Shown: positions 17,528 to 25,308 of the stretch, piece by piece
Position numbering within the stretch: the first letter of the stretch is position 1
Layout: the number at the start of each line of letters is the position of its first letter
NCBI GenBank assembly: GCA_934100165.1
Contig: CAKOPN010000002.1
Location: 142,773-206,772 of the forward strand
From: an uncultured Bacilli bacterium
GTDB lineage: Bacteria; Bacillota_I; Bacilli_A; RF39; UBA660
Direction: 5' to 3'
DNA: 64,000 nt
Notes under the pieces: generated by a model
Seen by the model: only the letters and a program-made list of their open reading frames with translations
Told to the model about the DNA's origin: nothing
The model's database searches: none
Program-made: the position numbers and the translations under genes

Positions 17528-18062
17528 AAAAGTCTTTCTTTTCTCTTCAGCTATAATATTGTCTTTATGCTTAATAACCTTCATTGGTATAAATGTGTAT
17601 GCAAGTTTGAAGGAAAATGAAAACACAAAAATAGTAAAAAAAATTAAAGATGTAATTCCAAATGATATTTATTTAGTAGATAACGAATTATCATTACCAA
17701 CTTTAGAGATAAATGATAACGATTACATAGGAATTGTTAAAATAGAAAATTTAACTTTACCAGTTCAGAGTGATTGCTTATCATCTTATCTTAAAATTCA
17801 ATCAACATGTAGTTATTCTCATGAACCATTTATAATAATTGGCACAAATGAGAAAAATAGTATACCTATGTATAAAGACTTGTACATAGATGATACAGTA
17901 GAGTTTACTAATATGTTAGGAGAAGTAGTTAAATATAAAATAGATAAAATAAAAAATGCTCCAGATATAGATAAGTTAATAGACATAAAAAGTGATTTAA
18001 TTATAATTGTAAAAGACTATTACAGTCTTGAGAATATAGCATTTATATGTAGTAGATACTAA
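17517..18062 (+). CDS. Sortase-fold protein lacking all catalytic residues (pseudosortase)
   Basis: 181 residues, overlapping the minor pilin gene by 11 bases, so translation is probably coupled. There is an N-terminal signal anchor (residues 6-29). The body follows small clostridial sortases closely: YIGIVKIENLTLPVQ (barrel start), CSYSHEPFIIIG, a DDTVEFTNMLGEVVKYKI strand pair and DLIIIVKDYY...FICSRY at the end. At catalytic positions the usual AHN is GTN (His to Thr110), the usual TC is VK (Cys to Lys166), and the usual Arg seven residues on is Asn173. The frame is intact and no in-frame stop is seen. It is thus a complete but presumably inactive sortase homologue, possibly a scaffold or substrate-holding factor (inference). 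Confidence 0.75.
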   Translation: MKIRKVFLFSSAIILSLCLITFIGINVYASLKENENTKIVKKIKDVIPNDIYLVDNELSLPTLEINDNDYIGIVKIENLTLPVQSDCLSSYLKIQSTCSYSHEPFIIIGTNEKNSIPMYKDLYIDDTVEFTNMLGEVVKYKIDKIKNAPDIDKLIDIKSDLIIIVKDYYSLENIAFICSRY

Positions 18063-18083
18063 CTAGTTGTTAGTATCTTTTTT
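18055..18083 (+). terminator. Terminator of the pilus operon
   Basis: GATACTAAC pairs perfectly with GTTAGTATC around a five-base loop, followed by seven T. The pseudosortase stop lies in the 5' arm. It separates the pilus operon from the second adhesin gene. Confidence 0.92.
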
Positions 18084-18228
18084 AATTATTAAATAATGTG
18101 TCGAATATACTTTATGGAAAGTGTTTTCTTTAATACATTTATCTACAAAAAAATTAAGTTTTCTTTAGTAGAATGTATAAGAATCTTTTAAAGAAACATT
18201 TTATTTAATCCTTAAGGAGGGACATATT

Positions 18229-20733
18229 TTGAAGAGGATAATTTTCATTATTATGGCAGTATATTTGAGCATTATAACGGTAGCAGCAAGTGGGTATAAT
18301 CAGGTTGTAAATGTTGGTGGAGAAAATACCAATGCAAATGATGGGGTATCTGTTAGCAAGACGATAGAAGAATCTGATATAGAAAACTATTTTGATATAA
18401 CTCTTAATGTAAAAACGAGAGCTAAAATAGAAGATGTTGTAAAGGATGCCGATCTTGCTATTGTAATAGTTATGGATATATCTAATACTATGGCTACTAA
18501 TAATCTATCTAGTGGTGAAGTAAGAATAAAAGCAGCACAAGATTCAGGAGAAAAGTTTATTAAAAATTTTGTAGAATTTTCTAAAGGTGTAAATGCTAAA
18601 AGAGAAATTGGGTTTGTTTCTTTTAACACTGATTCACAAGAGATATTTTCACTTCAAGAGTGTAATGATGACCAAAAAGCATCAATGCTTGTTAATGAAA
18701 TGAAAAACAAGACTAATTCAATCGTATACGAAAATGGTTATGGAAGTTCTCATTCAAGATTTACCAATATGGAAGCAGGGTTAAAAAGAGCTGAAGATAT
18801 GCTTAAAAACTCAAATGTTAAAAACAAATATATAATATTTTTAACAGATGGATTTCCTACTACATATTTAAATGGTTCTGGCTATAATGGATATGACCCT
18901 TACAGTCCAAATAGTAAAAACTCAAGTATTGGAAATTTTTATAATGAACTTCGTGGTAATTCGTGTAGTGAAGGAACTAACTATAGCGATGAGGCGGCAA
19001 GGCGTGCCAAAGCTGTTGCAAACAGAATTAAAGAATCTGGTATCAATATTTTTTCAGTTGGTATTGGTGTGTCAGATCAAAAAGTTATTGATGCCAATAA
19101 AGATCCATATATAGATGTTAATTTGGATAAGTATAATAAAAATGGCGGTTATGAAATAGGTAACAGTGGTGAAGAATTTAAAACTTGGCTAAAAGATAGA
19201 ATTGGTTCTGGATATTATTATGATACTAATGATCAAGATGCATTGTTTAATGCATATAAAGAAATTTTTACAAAAATGAAAAGTAAACTTGAACAATCAA
19301 TTGAGGCAACTTGGGTAGTTGAAGATCCAATAAATATTTCAGAAAAAATTAAGAACATCGAATTTGTTGGTTTATATAATGATGATGCTGATCTTGTAGA
19401 GTCTTTGTCATATTTAAACAATGATACAAATACTGCAAGTTATAGTAATAATAAAATATTATGGGATTTAAAGAAATCAAAATATACAACTATTAAAAAT
19501 GGTGAATATGAACTCTTTAGTTATACGCTTAAATATCGTGTGAGACTTCAAAATGAAAATACTGGTTTTGAAAAACAAAAAGAATATGACACAAATGGCA
19601 AGACAACACTTACATATGTAGTTAGAGAAAATGATGTGTTATCTGAAAATAGGGAAATAGAATTTCCAGTACCAAGTATTCTTGGATATTTAGCAGATTT
19701 TAAATTTACTAAAGTTTCTAGTTATACTGGAAAATTTTTATCACTTGCTAAATTTAAACTTTATCATGACGAATCTTGTGAATGTCATAATGAAAGAAAG
19801 TTTGCAAATATAAATGAATTTTACTCAACATCAACTTTAACCGGTATTGTATCTTTTGAAAACATCCCATCAGGGCATAAATACATAATTAAAGAAATAG
19901 AATCACCTTTAAATTATAAACTTGATGATAAAAAATATTCATTATCTGTTAATTATGGAAATATAACTACTAGTATTCCACATGATGAAAATAATAATTA
20001 TATTTTTAAAAATGATATTAAAACAGGTAATCTAGAAATTAAAAAAATTGTTACTTTGGGTGAAGATAACAAAGCATTTAGTTTTAAAATAACAGCGTTA
20101 GTAAATGATGGCAATTATAAAATAGATAAATATCTAGGTAATGACTACTTAGAAACAAGTATGCTTACTTTTAAAGATGGTATTTCAGAGTTTAATCTTA
20201 AACATAATGAAAAAATTATTATATATGATTTACCGGTAGATACTGAATATCTTATATCAGAAGAGGAATCTTTTGATTATATTGTTACCATGGATGGCGA
20301 AAAAGGGGTAATAAGTGATGAGAAAGTTATGATAGCAACTTTTTATAATCAGAAGAAACCTGTTTCTGTAACTGTAAAAAAGATATGGAAAAATACAGAT
20401 TCAATTCCAGATAGTATAAGAGTTCAACTTTATAAAAATAATGAAAAAGTAGAAGAAGAAATTGTAACTTTGTCTAAAGAAAATGATTGGACTTATACAT
20501 GGGATAATCTAGAAGGTATTTATGAATATACAGTTGATGAAATAGATGAACTTGAATCATATACAAAAGAAATAAAGATAGATGATGATGGAACAATTAT
20601 TATTATAAATACTAAAAATGATATTCCACCTAACCCAAGTACTGGTGACAATATCATTAAGTTAATATCAATATTTAGTATATCAATATTAGGACTTATT
20701 ATTACTAGACATTATTATAAAAAAGTTAGTTAA
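18229..20733 (+). CDS. Second VWA-domain surface adhesin, NPSTG anchor
   Basis: 834 residues from a TTG start (AAGGAGG eight bases before it). It is a paralogue of the tip adhesin at 11265: both share NVGGEN/QGGEN, GVKVSKTI/GVSVSKTI, ENYFDI, the VWA metal site (MDISNTM, near 83), YIIFLTDGFPTTYL, and the SpaA-like and CNA-B domains. It lacks the FctA-type linkage domain, which accounts for most of the 130-residue difference. The C-terminus is NPSTGDN, a helix and KKVS. It has its own unit downstream of the pilus terminator. It may be an alternative tip protein or an independently anchored adhesin. Confidence 0.88.
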   Translation: MKRIIFIIMAVYLSIITVAASGYNQVVNVGGENTNANDGVSVSKTIEESDIENYFDITLNVKTRAKIEDVVKDADLAIVIVMDISNTMATNNLSSGEVRIKAAQDSGEKFIKNFVEFSKGVNAKREIGFVSFNTDSQEIFSLQECNDDQKASMLVNEMKNKTNSIVYENGYGSSHSRFTNMEAGLKRAEDMLKNSNVKNKYIIFLTDGFPTTYLNGSGYNGYDPYSPNSKNSSIGNFYNELRGNSCSEGTNYSDEAARRAKAVANRIKESGINIFSVGIGVSDQKVIDANKDPYIDVNLDKYNKNGGYEIGNSGEEFKTWLKDRIGSGYYYDTNDQDALFNAYKEIFTKMKSKLEQSIEATWVVEDPINISEKIKNIEFVGLYNDDADLVESLSYLNNDTNTASYSNNKILWDLKKSKYTTIKNGEYELFSYTLKYRVRLQNENTGFEKQKEYDTNGKTTLTYVVRENDVLSENREIEFPVPSILGYLADFKFTKVSSYTGKFLSLAKFKLYHDESCECHNERKFANINEFYSTSTLTGIVSFENIPSGHKYIIKEIESPLNYKLDDKKYSLSVNYGNITTSIPHDENNNYIFKNDIKTGNLEIKKIVTLGEDNKAFSFKITALVNDGNYKIDKYLGNDYLETSMLTFKDGISEFNLKHNEKIIIYDLPVDTEYLISEEESFDYIVTMDGEKGVISDEKVMIATFYNQKKPVSVTVKKIWKNTDSIPDSIRVQLYKNNEKVEEEIVTLSKENDWTYTWDNLEGIYEYTVDEIDELESYTKEIKIDDDGTIIIINTKNDIPPNPSTGDNIIKLISIFSISILGLIITRHYYKKVS

Positions 20734-20750
20734 AGTTTACTTAGTTTTAT

Positions 20751-20784
20751 AAAAGTGTTCATTTTCAAGTGTACACTTTTTTTC
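20751..20784 (+). terminator. Terminator after the second adhesin
   Basis: AAAAGTGT pairs with ACACTTTT across a 14-base loop, followed by T-rich sequence. Confidence 0.75.
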
Positions 20785-20831
20785 TTTTGTGTTATTATTA
20801 AAGTGAAAATAGAGCGGTAGGCGGTGATTTT

Positions 20832-22910
20832 ATGTTTTGCGATAATTGTGGTGCTAGATTAAATGACAATATAAAATTTTGCCCTGAATGTGGTACCAAA
20901 GTAAATCAAGATAATTTTTTACTGCTTGAGCAGAAAAAAGCAAATGTTTTTAGTGCTTACTCTAAAAATATTAAAGCCAATATTGAAAAATCTAAATTTA
21001 AGACAAATGGTAAAAAAGCAAAAATAGGGAGAACTTTTCTTGCATTTGGTGTTTTGCTTTTAGTGATGGGTGTTGTTTTATATTTTTTAAATAGCAACAG
21101 ATATGATGGTAAGAGAACTATAATGATTTACATGATTGGATCTGACCTTGAAAGTAATTATTATGCTGCAAGTGCGGATATAAATGAAATGCTTACTTCA
21201 AAATTTGATGAAGAAAACATTAACTTACTTATTTATACAGGTGGTTCTAAAAAGTGGCATACTGACGTTATATCAAGTGAAGAAAATGCTATATATAGAG
21301 TAAAGAGTACTGGTCTTGAAAAATTAGAATCTTATTCAAGAACTAGTATGGGAGATCCTAATACTTTAGTTGATTTTATAAATTATGCTTATAAAAATTA
21401 TAAAGCAGAAAAATATAGTTTAATTCTTTGGGATCATGGTGGAGGACCAATATATGGCTATGGTTATGATGAATATAACAAACTTGATTCTTTAACGTTA
21501 ATTGAACTTAAGGATGTTTTAGAACATAGTCCATTTAGTGATGGTAAAAAATTAGAATTTTTAGGCTTTGATGCTTGTTTAATGGCATCAGCTGAAGTAG
21601 CATTTACAGTATCACCTTATGCGGATTACTTAATTGCATCTCAAGAAGTAGAACCAGGAAATGGATGGAATTATTCGTTTTTAGGTACGATACAAAAAGA
21701 TAGTAATACTACAGATATCGGTAAAAATATCATTGATTACTATAGTGACTATTATAGTAAAAGAATTGATGGTCGAGGAATTTCATTATCTATGATTAAG
21801 TTAAATAAAATGGCTCAATTTGAAGAAAGACTCAATGACTTGTTTTCTGTAATGGATCAAAATTTGAAATTAGATTATTCAAAAATATCTAGAAGTAGAA
21901 GTGGCACAAAAACATTTGGTAAAGCTACTGCCATAAATTATGATTTAGTTGACTTATATGATTTAATTGATAAATTACCTGATGAATACTATACAAAAGT
22001 TAATGCTCTTAAGAGTGCTTTAGATGATTTAATTGTATATCAAAAGACAGATATTTGGGCTACTAATGGATTATCAATTTATTTCCCTTATGAAAATAAA
22101 ACAAGAGTAAATGATATTATTTATTTATATAAAAAATTTGATTTTGCAAGTGATTATACTGAATTTATTGATAATTTCACAGCAACGCTTACTGGTAAGA
22201 GAATTTTTACGGGAAATGTTGATGATGCTGAAGTACATTCTAGTGTAGGTGGTATTGTAAGTGTTACAATACCTGAAGAACTTAGTGCAAACTATAGTGA
22301 TGCTAGTTATGTTATATTTGAAAAACTTGATGATGGATATTATATGCCAAGATACAAAGGTACTGATGTAAAACTTGAAAATAACATATTAAGTACTACG
22401 ATTACAAAGAAAGCTTTAGTAGCTACTGGTAGCGATGGAGAAGAAATATATGTAACTGCATTAGAAGGAGATAAAGGTACTGATTATGTGAAATATTTAA
22501 TACCTGGAACACTTCAAAAATGGGGAGATGACTTTATTAGTGATTTTACTATGCTTCCAATATATTTGGAACTTGTCGTTGATTCTAAGAACCCAAATGG
22601 TAAGATAACTGGTGCTAAGGAAATTACTGACTCTGACACTAATGTTTCTCCTAAATCATCAATAGAGCTCAAAGACTGGAAGGTTTTACAACTTTTAAAT
22701 ATGCGATATAAAATATTTGATGCAAATGGTAATTACACAACAAACTGGGAATCATCTGGAGTTATAACAGGGTTTGAAACAGAACTGGATAAAGATTTTT
22801 CAATAGAATTTAAAGATTTAGATATAGAAAAAGAATATTATGTACTTTTTAAAGTTGCAGATACGCAAGGTAATATTTATACTACAAATCTAGCTAAAGT
22901 TAAAAATTAA
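20832..22910 (+). CDS. Clostripain-type (C11) cysteine peptidase with N-terminal zinc ribbon
   Basis: 692 residues. The protein opens with a zinc ribbon (CDNCGARLNDNIKFCPECG, residues 3-21), then a basic linker and one membrane helix (~70-88: TFLAFGVLLLVMGVVLYFL). The C11 peptidase domain follows: TIMIYMIGSDLES, LILWDHGGG (catalytic His near 201) and LGFDACLMA (catalytic Cys near 248), then QEVEPGNGW. A C-terminal beta region of ~250 residues lacks known motifs. C11 enzymes cleave after Arg or Lys and often self-activate. With no signal peptide and a cytosolic zinc ribbon, the peptidase should face outside, tethered by the helix. A serpin gene is next downstream. Confidence 0.9.
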   Translation: MFCDNCGARLNDNIKFCPECGTKVNQDNFLLLEQKKANVFSAYSKNIKANIEKSKFKTNGKKAKIGRTFLAFGVLLLVMGVVLYFLNSNRYDGKRTIMIYMIGSDLESNYYAASADINEMLTSKFDEENINLLIYTGGSKKWHTDVISSEENAIYRVKSTGLEKLESYSRTSMGDPNTLVDFINYAYKNYKAEKYSLILWDHGGGPIYGYGYDEYNKLDSLTLIELKDVLEHSPFSDGKKLEFLGFDACLMASAEVAFTVSPYADYLIASQEVEPGNGWNYSFLGTIQKDSNTTDIGKNIIDYYSDYYSKRIDGRGISLSMIKLNKMAQFEERLNDLFSVMDQNLKLDYSKISRSRSGTKTFGKATAINYDLVDLYDLIDKLPDEYYTKVNALKSALDDLIVYQKTDIWATNGLSIYFPYENKTRVNDIIYLYKKFDFASDYTEFIDNFTATLTGKRIFTGNVDDAEVHSSVGGIVSVTIPEELSANYSDASYVIFEKLDDGYYMPRYKGTDVKLENNILSTTITKKALVATGSDGEEIYVTALEGDKGTDYVKYLIPGTLQKWGDDFISDFTMLPIYLELVVDSKNPNGKITGAKEITDSDTNVSPKSSIELKDWKVLQLLNMRYKIFDANGNYTTNWESSGVITGFETELDKDFSIEFKDLDIEKEYYVLFKVADTQGNIYTTNLAKVKN

Positions 22911-22922
22911 AACTTATATATT

Positions 22923-22961
22923 AAAGTAATCATGACTTATAAATACATGGTTACTTTTTTT
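22923..22961 (+). terminator. Terminator of the C11 peptidase gene
   Basis: A 12-bp stem (22923-22934 with 22946-22957, one G-T pair) is followed by a T run. Confidence 0.9.
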
Positions 22962-23032
22962 GTATATAAAAAAGAGTTATATGAGTTGCAAAAATAGGTA
23001 CATTATGTTTAAATAATAATAGGAAGGTATGT

Positions 23033-24694
23033 GTGGTTATGGAAAATGATAATGAAAAAAAGTTAGAAAAGCAACCAGAAGAAGTTTCTAAGAGTGAAGA
23101 AGTGATTATTATTGAAAAGAAGAATGATAATAAGTTAAAAGTTATAATAGCAGTTGCAATAGCACTTTTAATTATAGCTAGTATAATTTGTGCGGTTATT
23201 TTCTTCTGTGATGGCAAGTCTAATAACAATAGTAACAATAATGGTAATAATTCTAATGAACCTAATCCAAATGAACCTATCAATTATACTTCACCTTATA
23301 AGTTAGATGGAAATTCATTAGAAAACTTTGATTTACAATTTTTAAAACTAGAAAATGAAGAAACAAATAAAATCTACAGTCCACTTTCAGTAAAATATGC
23401 ATTAAAAATGCTTAGTGACAGCACCAGTGGAAGTACAAAAAGACAAATAGATGCAGTCTTAGGAAATTATGAAGTAAAAAGATATGCAAATAGTAATAGA
23501 ATGTCATTCGCAAATATTATGTTTGCTAAAGATTCTTATAAAAATAGTATTAAAGATGATTATGTTACTAAATTAAGTACATATGATGCGAGTTTAGCAT
23601 ATGACTCATTTGAAACTGCTAGTAAATTAAATAATGCTGTAAAAGAAAAAACACTTAATAAAGTAAATAATATAATTAGTGATAGTAATGTCAAATCTTA
23701 TAATTTCGCTCTTGTTAATGCATTAGGAATTGATATGAATTGGGTAAAAAGAGTTCAACCTGATGACAATAAGATAGCTCGTGATCTTGCATCACAGGCT
23801 TGGGAAGTTGATTTTAAACATGAGAAGTATAGTACGAAAGTTCCAGCAATTCATAATGTTCCTACAAAAACAATTAAATTTAACAACAGTGTGGATGTCA
23901 AAGTTTTAGAAATGGGTGCAGTTATAAATAATTATGATATTATTAGAGATTTAGGTAGAGATAATATATATAAAACAGTAGAGACTGACTATACTAGTTG
24001 GTTATCTAAAGTTCATTCTACTGAAACAGCATTGAATATTCAAAGATTTGTAAATAATTTTGTAGAAGAGCTTAATCAAAATTATGGAAAGTACTCATCA
24101 TCAACTGACTTTTCAATTTACACAGACACTGAAGTTAAGGCTTTCTCTAAAGATTTAGACGTATATAACGGAGTAACACTAGAGTATGTTGGTATAATGC
24201 CTATAAATAAAACTTTGAAGGAATTTGTAGATAACAGTACAGCTGATAGTTTAAATAAAATTATCTCTGGTATGAAAGAGATAAAACCAGCAAACTTTAT
24301 TCAAGGAAAAATAACTGAAATAAAAGCTTATATTCCAATATTCAACTTTGATTATCAAATAAACTTGACAGAAGATTTGAAAAAACTTGGTATAGAAAAT
24401 GTTTTTGATAATACAAAAGCAGAATTGTCTTCACTTACTTCCAGTGAGAATGCTAGCATTTCTTCTGTAAATCATAAAGCAAGCATTGAATTTTCTAACG
24501 AAGGGCTTACCGCACCTATTATAAGTAATGATGTTTATCCAATTGATGATGGATTTTTTGGATACGACTATGAATTTGATGTACCAGTTGAAACGATAGA
24601 TTTAACTTTTGATAAACCATTTATGTTTCTTATAAGAGATAAAGAAAGTGGAGAAGTATGGTTTGTTGGTACTGTTTATGAGCCAAGTAAATAA
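23033..24694 (+). CDS. Membrane-anchored serpin
   Basis: 553 residues from GTG (an ATG at 23039 is also possible; AGGAAGG is upstream of both). A charged N-terminus, a membrane helix (~45-62) and an Asn/Gly linker place the serpin domain outside the cell. The domain shows NKIYSPLSVKYALKML and GSTKRQIDAVLG near its start, and the C-terminal signature FDKPFMFLIRDKESGEVWFVGTVYEP. The hinge before the reactive loop reads HKASIEFSNEGLTAPI. The inhibitory consensus has a small P14 residue followed by Ala residues; here P14 is Leu and a Pro follows, so inhibition is not assured. It is neighbour of the C11 peptidase but has its own transcription unit. Confidence 0.9.
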   Translation: MVMENDNEKKLEKQPEEVSKSEEVIIIEKKNDNKLKVIIAVAIALLIIASIICAVIFFCDGKSNNNSNNNGNNSNEPNPNEPINYTSPYKLDGNSLENFDLQFLKLENEETNKIYSPLSVKYALKMLSDSTSGSTKRQIDAVLGNYEVKRYANSNRMSFANIMFAKDSYKNSIKDDYVTKLSTYDASLAYDSFETASKLNNAVKEKTLNKVNNIISDSNVKSYNFALVNALGIDMNWVKRVQPDDNKIARDLASQAWEVDFKHEKYSTKVPAIHNVPTKTIKFNNSVDVKVLEMGAVINNYDIIRDLGRDNIYKTVETDYTSWLSKVHSTETALNIQRFVNNFVEELNQNYGKYSSSTDFSIYTDTEVKAFSKDLDVYNGVTLEYVGIMPINKTLKEFVDNSTADSLNKIISGMKEIKPANFIQGKITEIKAYIPIFNFDYQINLTEDLKKLGIENVFDNTKAELSSLTSSENASISSVNHKASIEFSNEGLTAPIISNDVYPIDDGFFGYDYEFDVPVETIDLTFDKPFMFLIRDKESGEVWFVGTVYEPSK

Positions 24695-24711
24695 AAATCA
24701 TTCCAATATTT

Positions 24712-24746
24712 AACTGTTGATAAATTTTTAATCAACAGTTTTTTTG
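24712..24746 (+). terminator. Terminator of the serpin gene
   Basis: AACTGTTGAT (24712-24721) pairs perfectly with ATCAACAGTT (24731-24740), followed by seven T. Confidence 0.95.
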
Positions 24747-24852
24747 TATAACTTACTGGTGTAAGAAAATAATAATTATAAAAAACAATTTAAATATTTT
24801 TAAAATAAATGCTAATATATATATTGATTTAGTTAAATGATGAGGTGTTAAT

Positions 24853-25243
24853 ATGTTTAATAATACAAATGGTGGTTATGTTTTAGTAGATGGACCAACT
24901 TCTAACGGAGATAGTGCTTTGGATTATGATGGAGAATTAGTAATTACTAAGGAATGGTATGGCACAAGGTATTAGTGCTTCTTCAAGCCAGTATGGAGTA
25001 CTAATTAACTTTTCTAAAACTTATAGTTCTGGTTCAGTGATTAAAATATTAGACTCTAATGATGAAGAAGTAATGAGTTATGAAACAACAAAGAATTTTT
25101 CATCAATTGTATATAGTTCTGAAAAACTTACAAAAGGTAGTTATAAAGTTCAAGTAAATGATGAAGATTACACATCTTTTGAAATAGATGATATATCTGT
25201 TATAGTAGGAAGAAACGGTTTTAATAATAGACCAAGAAGATAA
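24853..25243 (+). pseudogene. Frameshifted C-terminal relic of a carbohydrate-binding (DUF4353-type) surface protein
   Basis: From an ATG with GAGG upstream, the frame reads NGGYVLVDGPTSNGDSALDYDGELVITKE and then hits TAG near 24973. In the next frame, from 24959, the protein continues as MAQGISASSSQYGVLINFSK... to 25243. The order 'GPTSNG..ALDYDG' then 'GMAQG.S..SSQ..' matches the last third of DUF4353-type carbohydrate-binding proteins. A shift of frame and loss of a few codons near 24957 joins the halves. The N-terminal two thirds are absent. I treat it as a pseudogene, though the 94-residue second half remains open. Confidence 0.65.
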
Positions 25244-25253
25244 ACATTTGTAA

Positions 25254-25282
25254 TTGATAGCCTCTTTTCATTGTGATATAAT
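25254..25282 (+). promoter_or_regulatory. Promoter of the phosphoketolase gene
   Basis: TTGATA (25254-25259), 17 bases, TATAAT (25277-25282). RNA should start near 25289. This rules out any start codon at 25282 and supports the ATG at 25309. Confidence 0.85.
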
Positions 25283-25308
25283 TGTTACAGAATAGAAAAG
25301 AGGTTAAT

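Noticed and set aside
25282..25308. Upstream in-frame start for the phosphoketolase
   Set aside because: It lies inside the -10 hexamer of a strong promoter; RNA would start after it. The ATG at 25309 has an SD.
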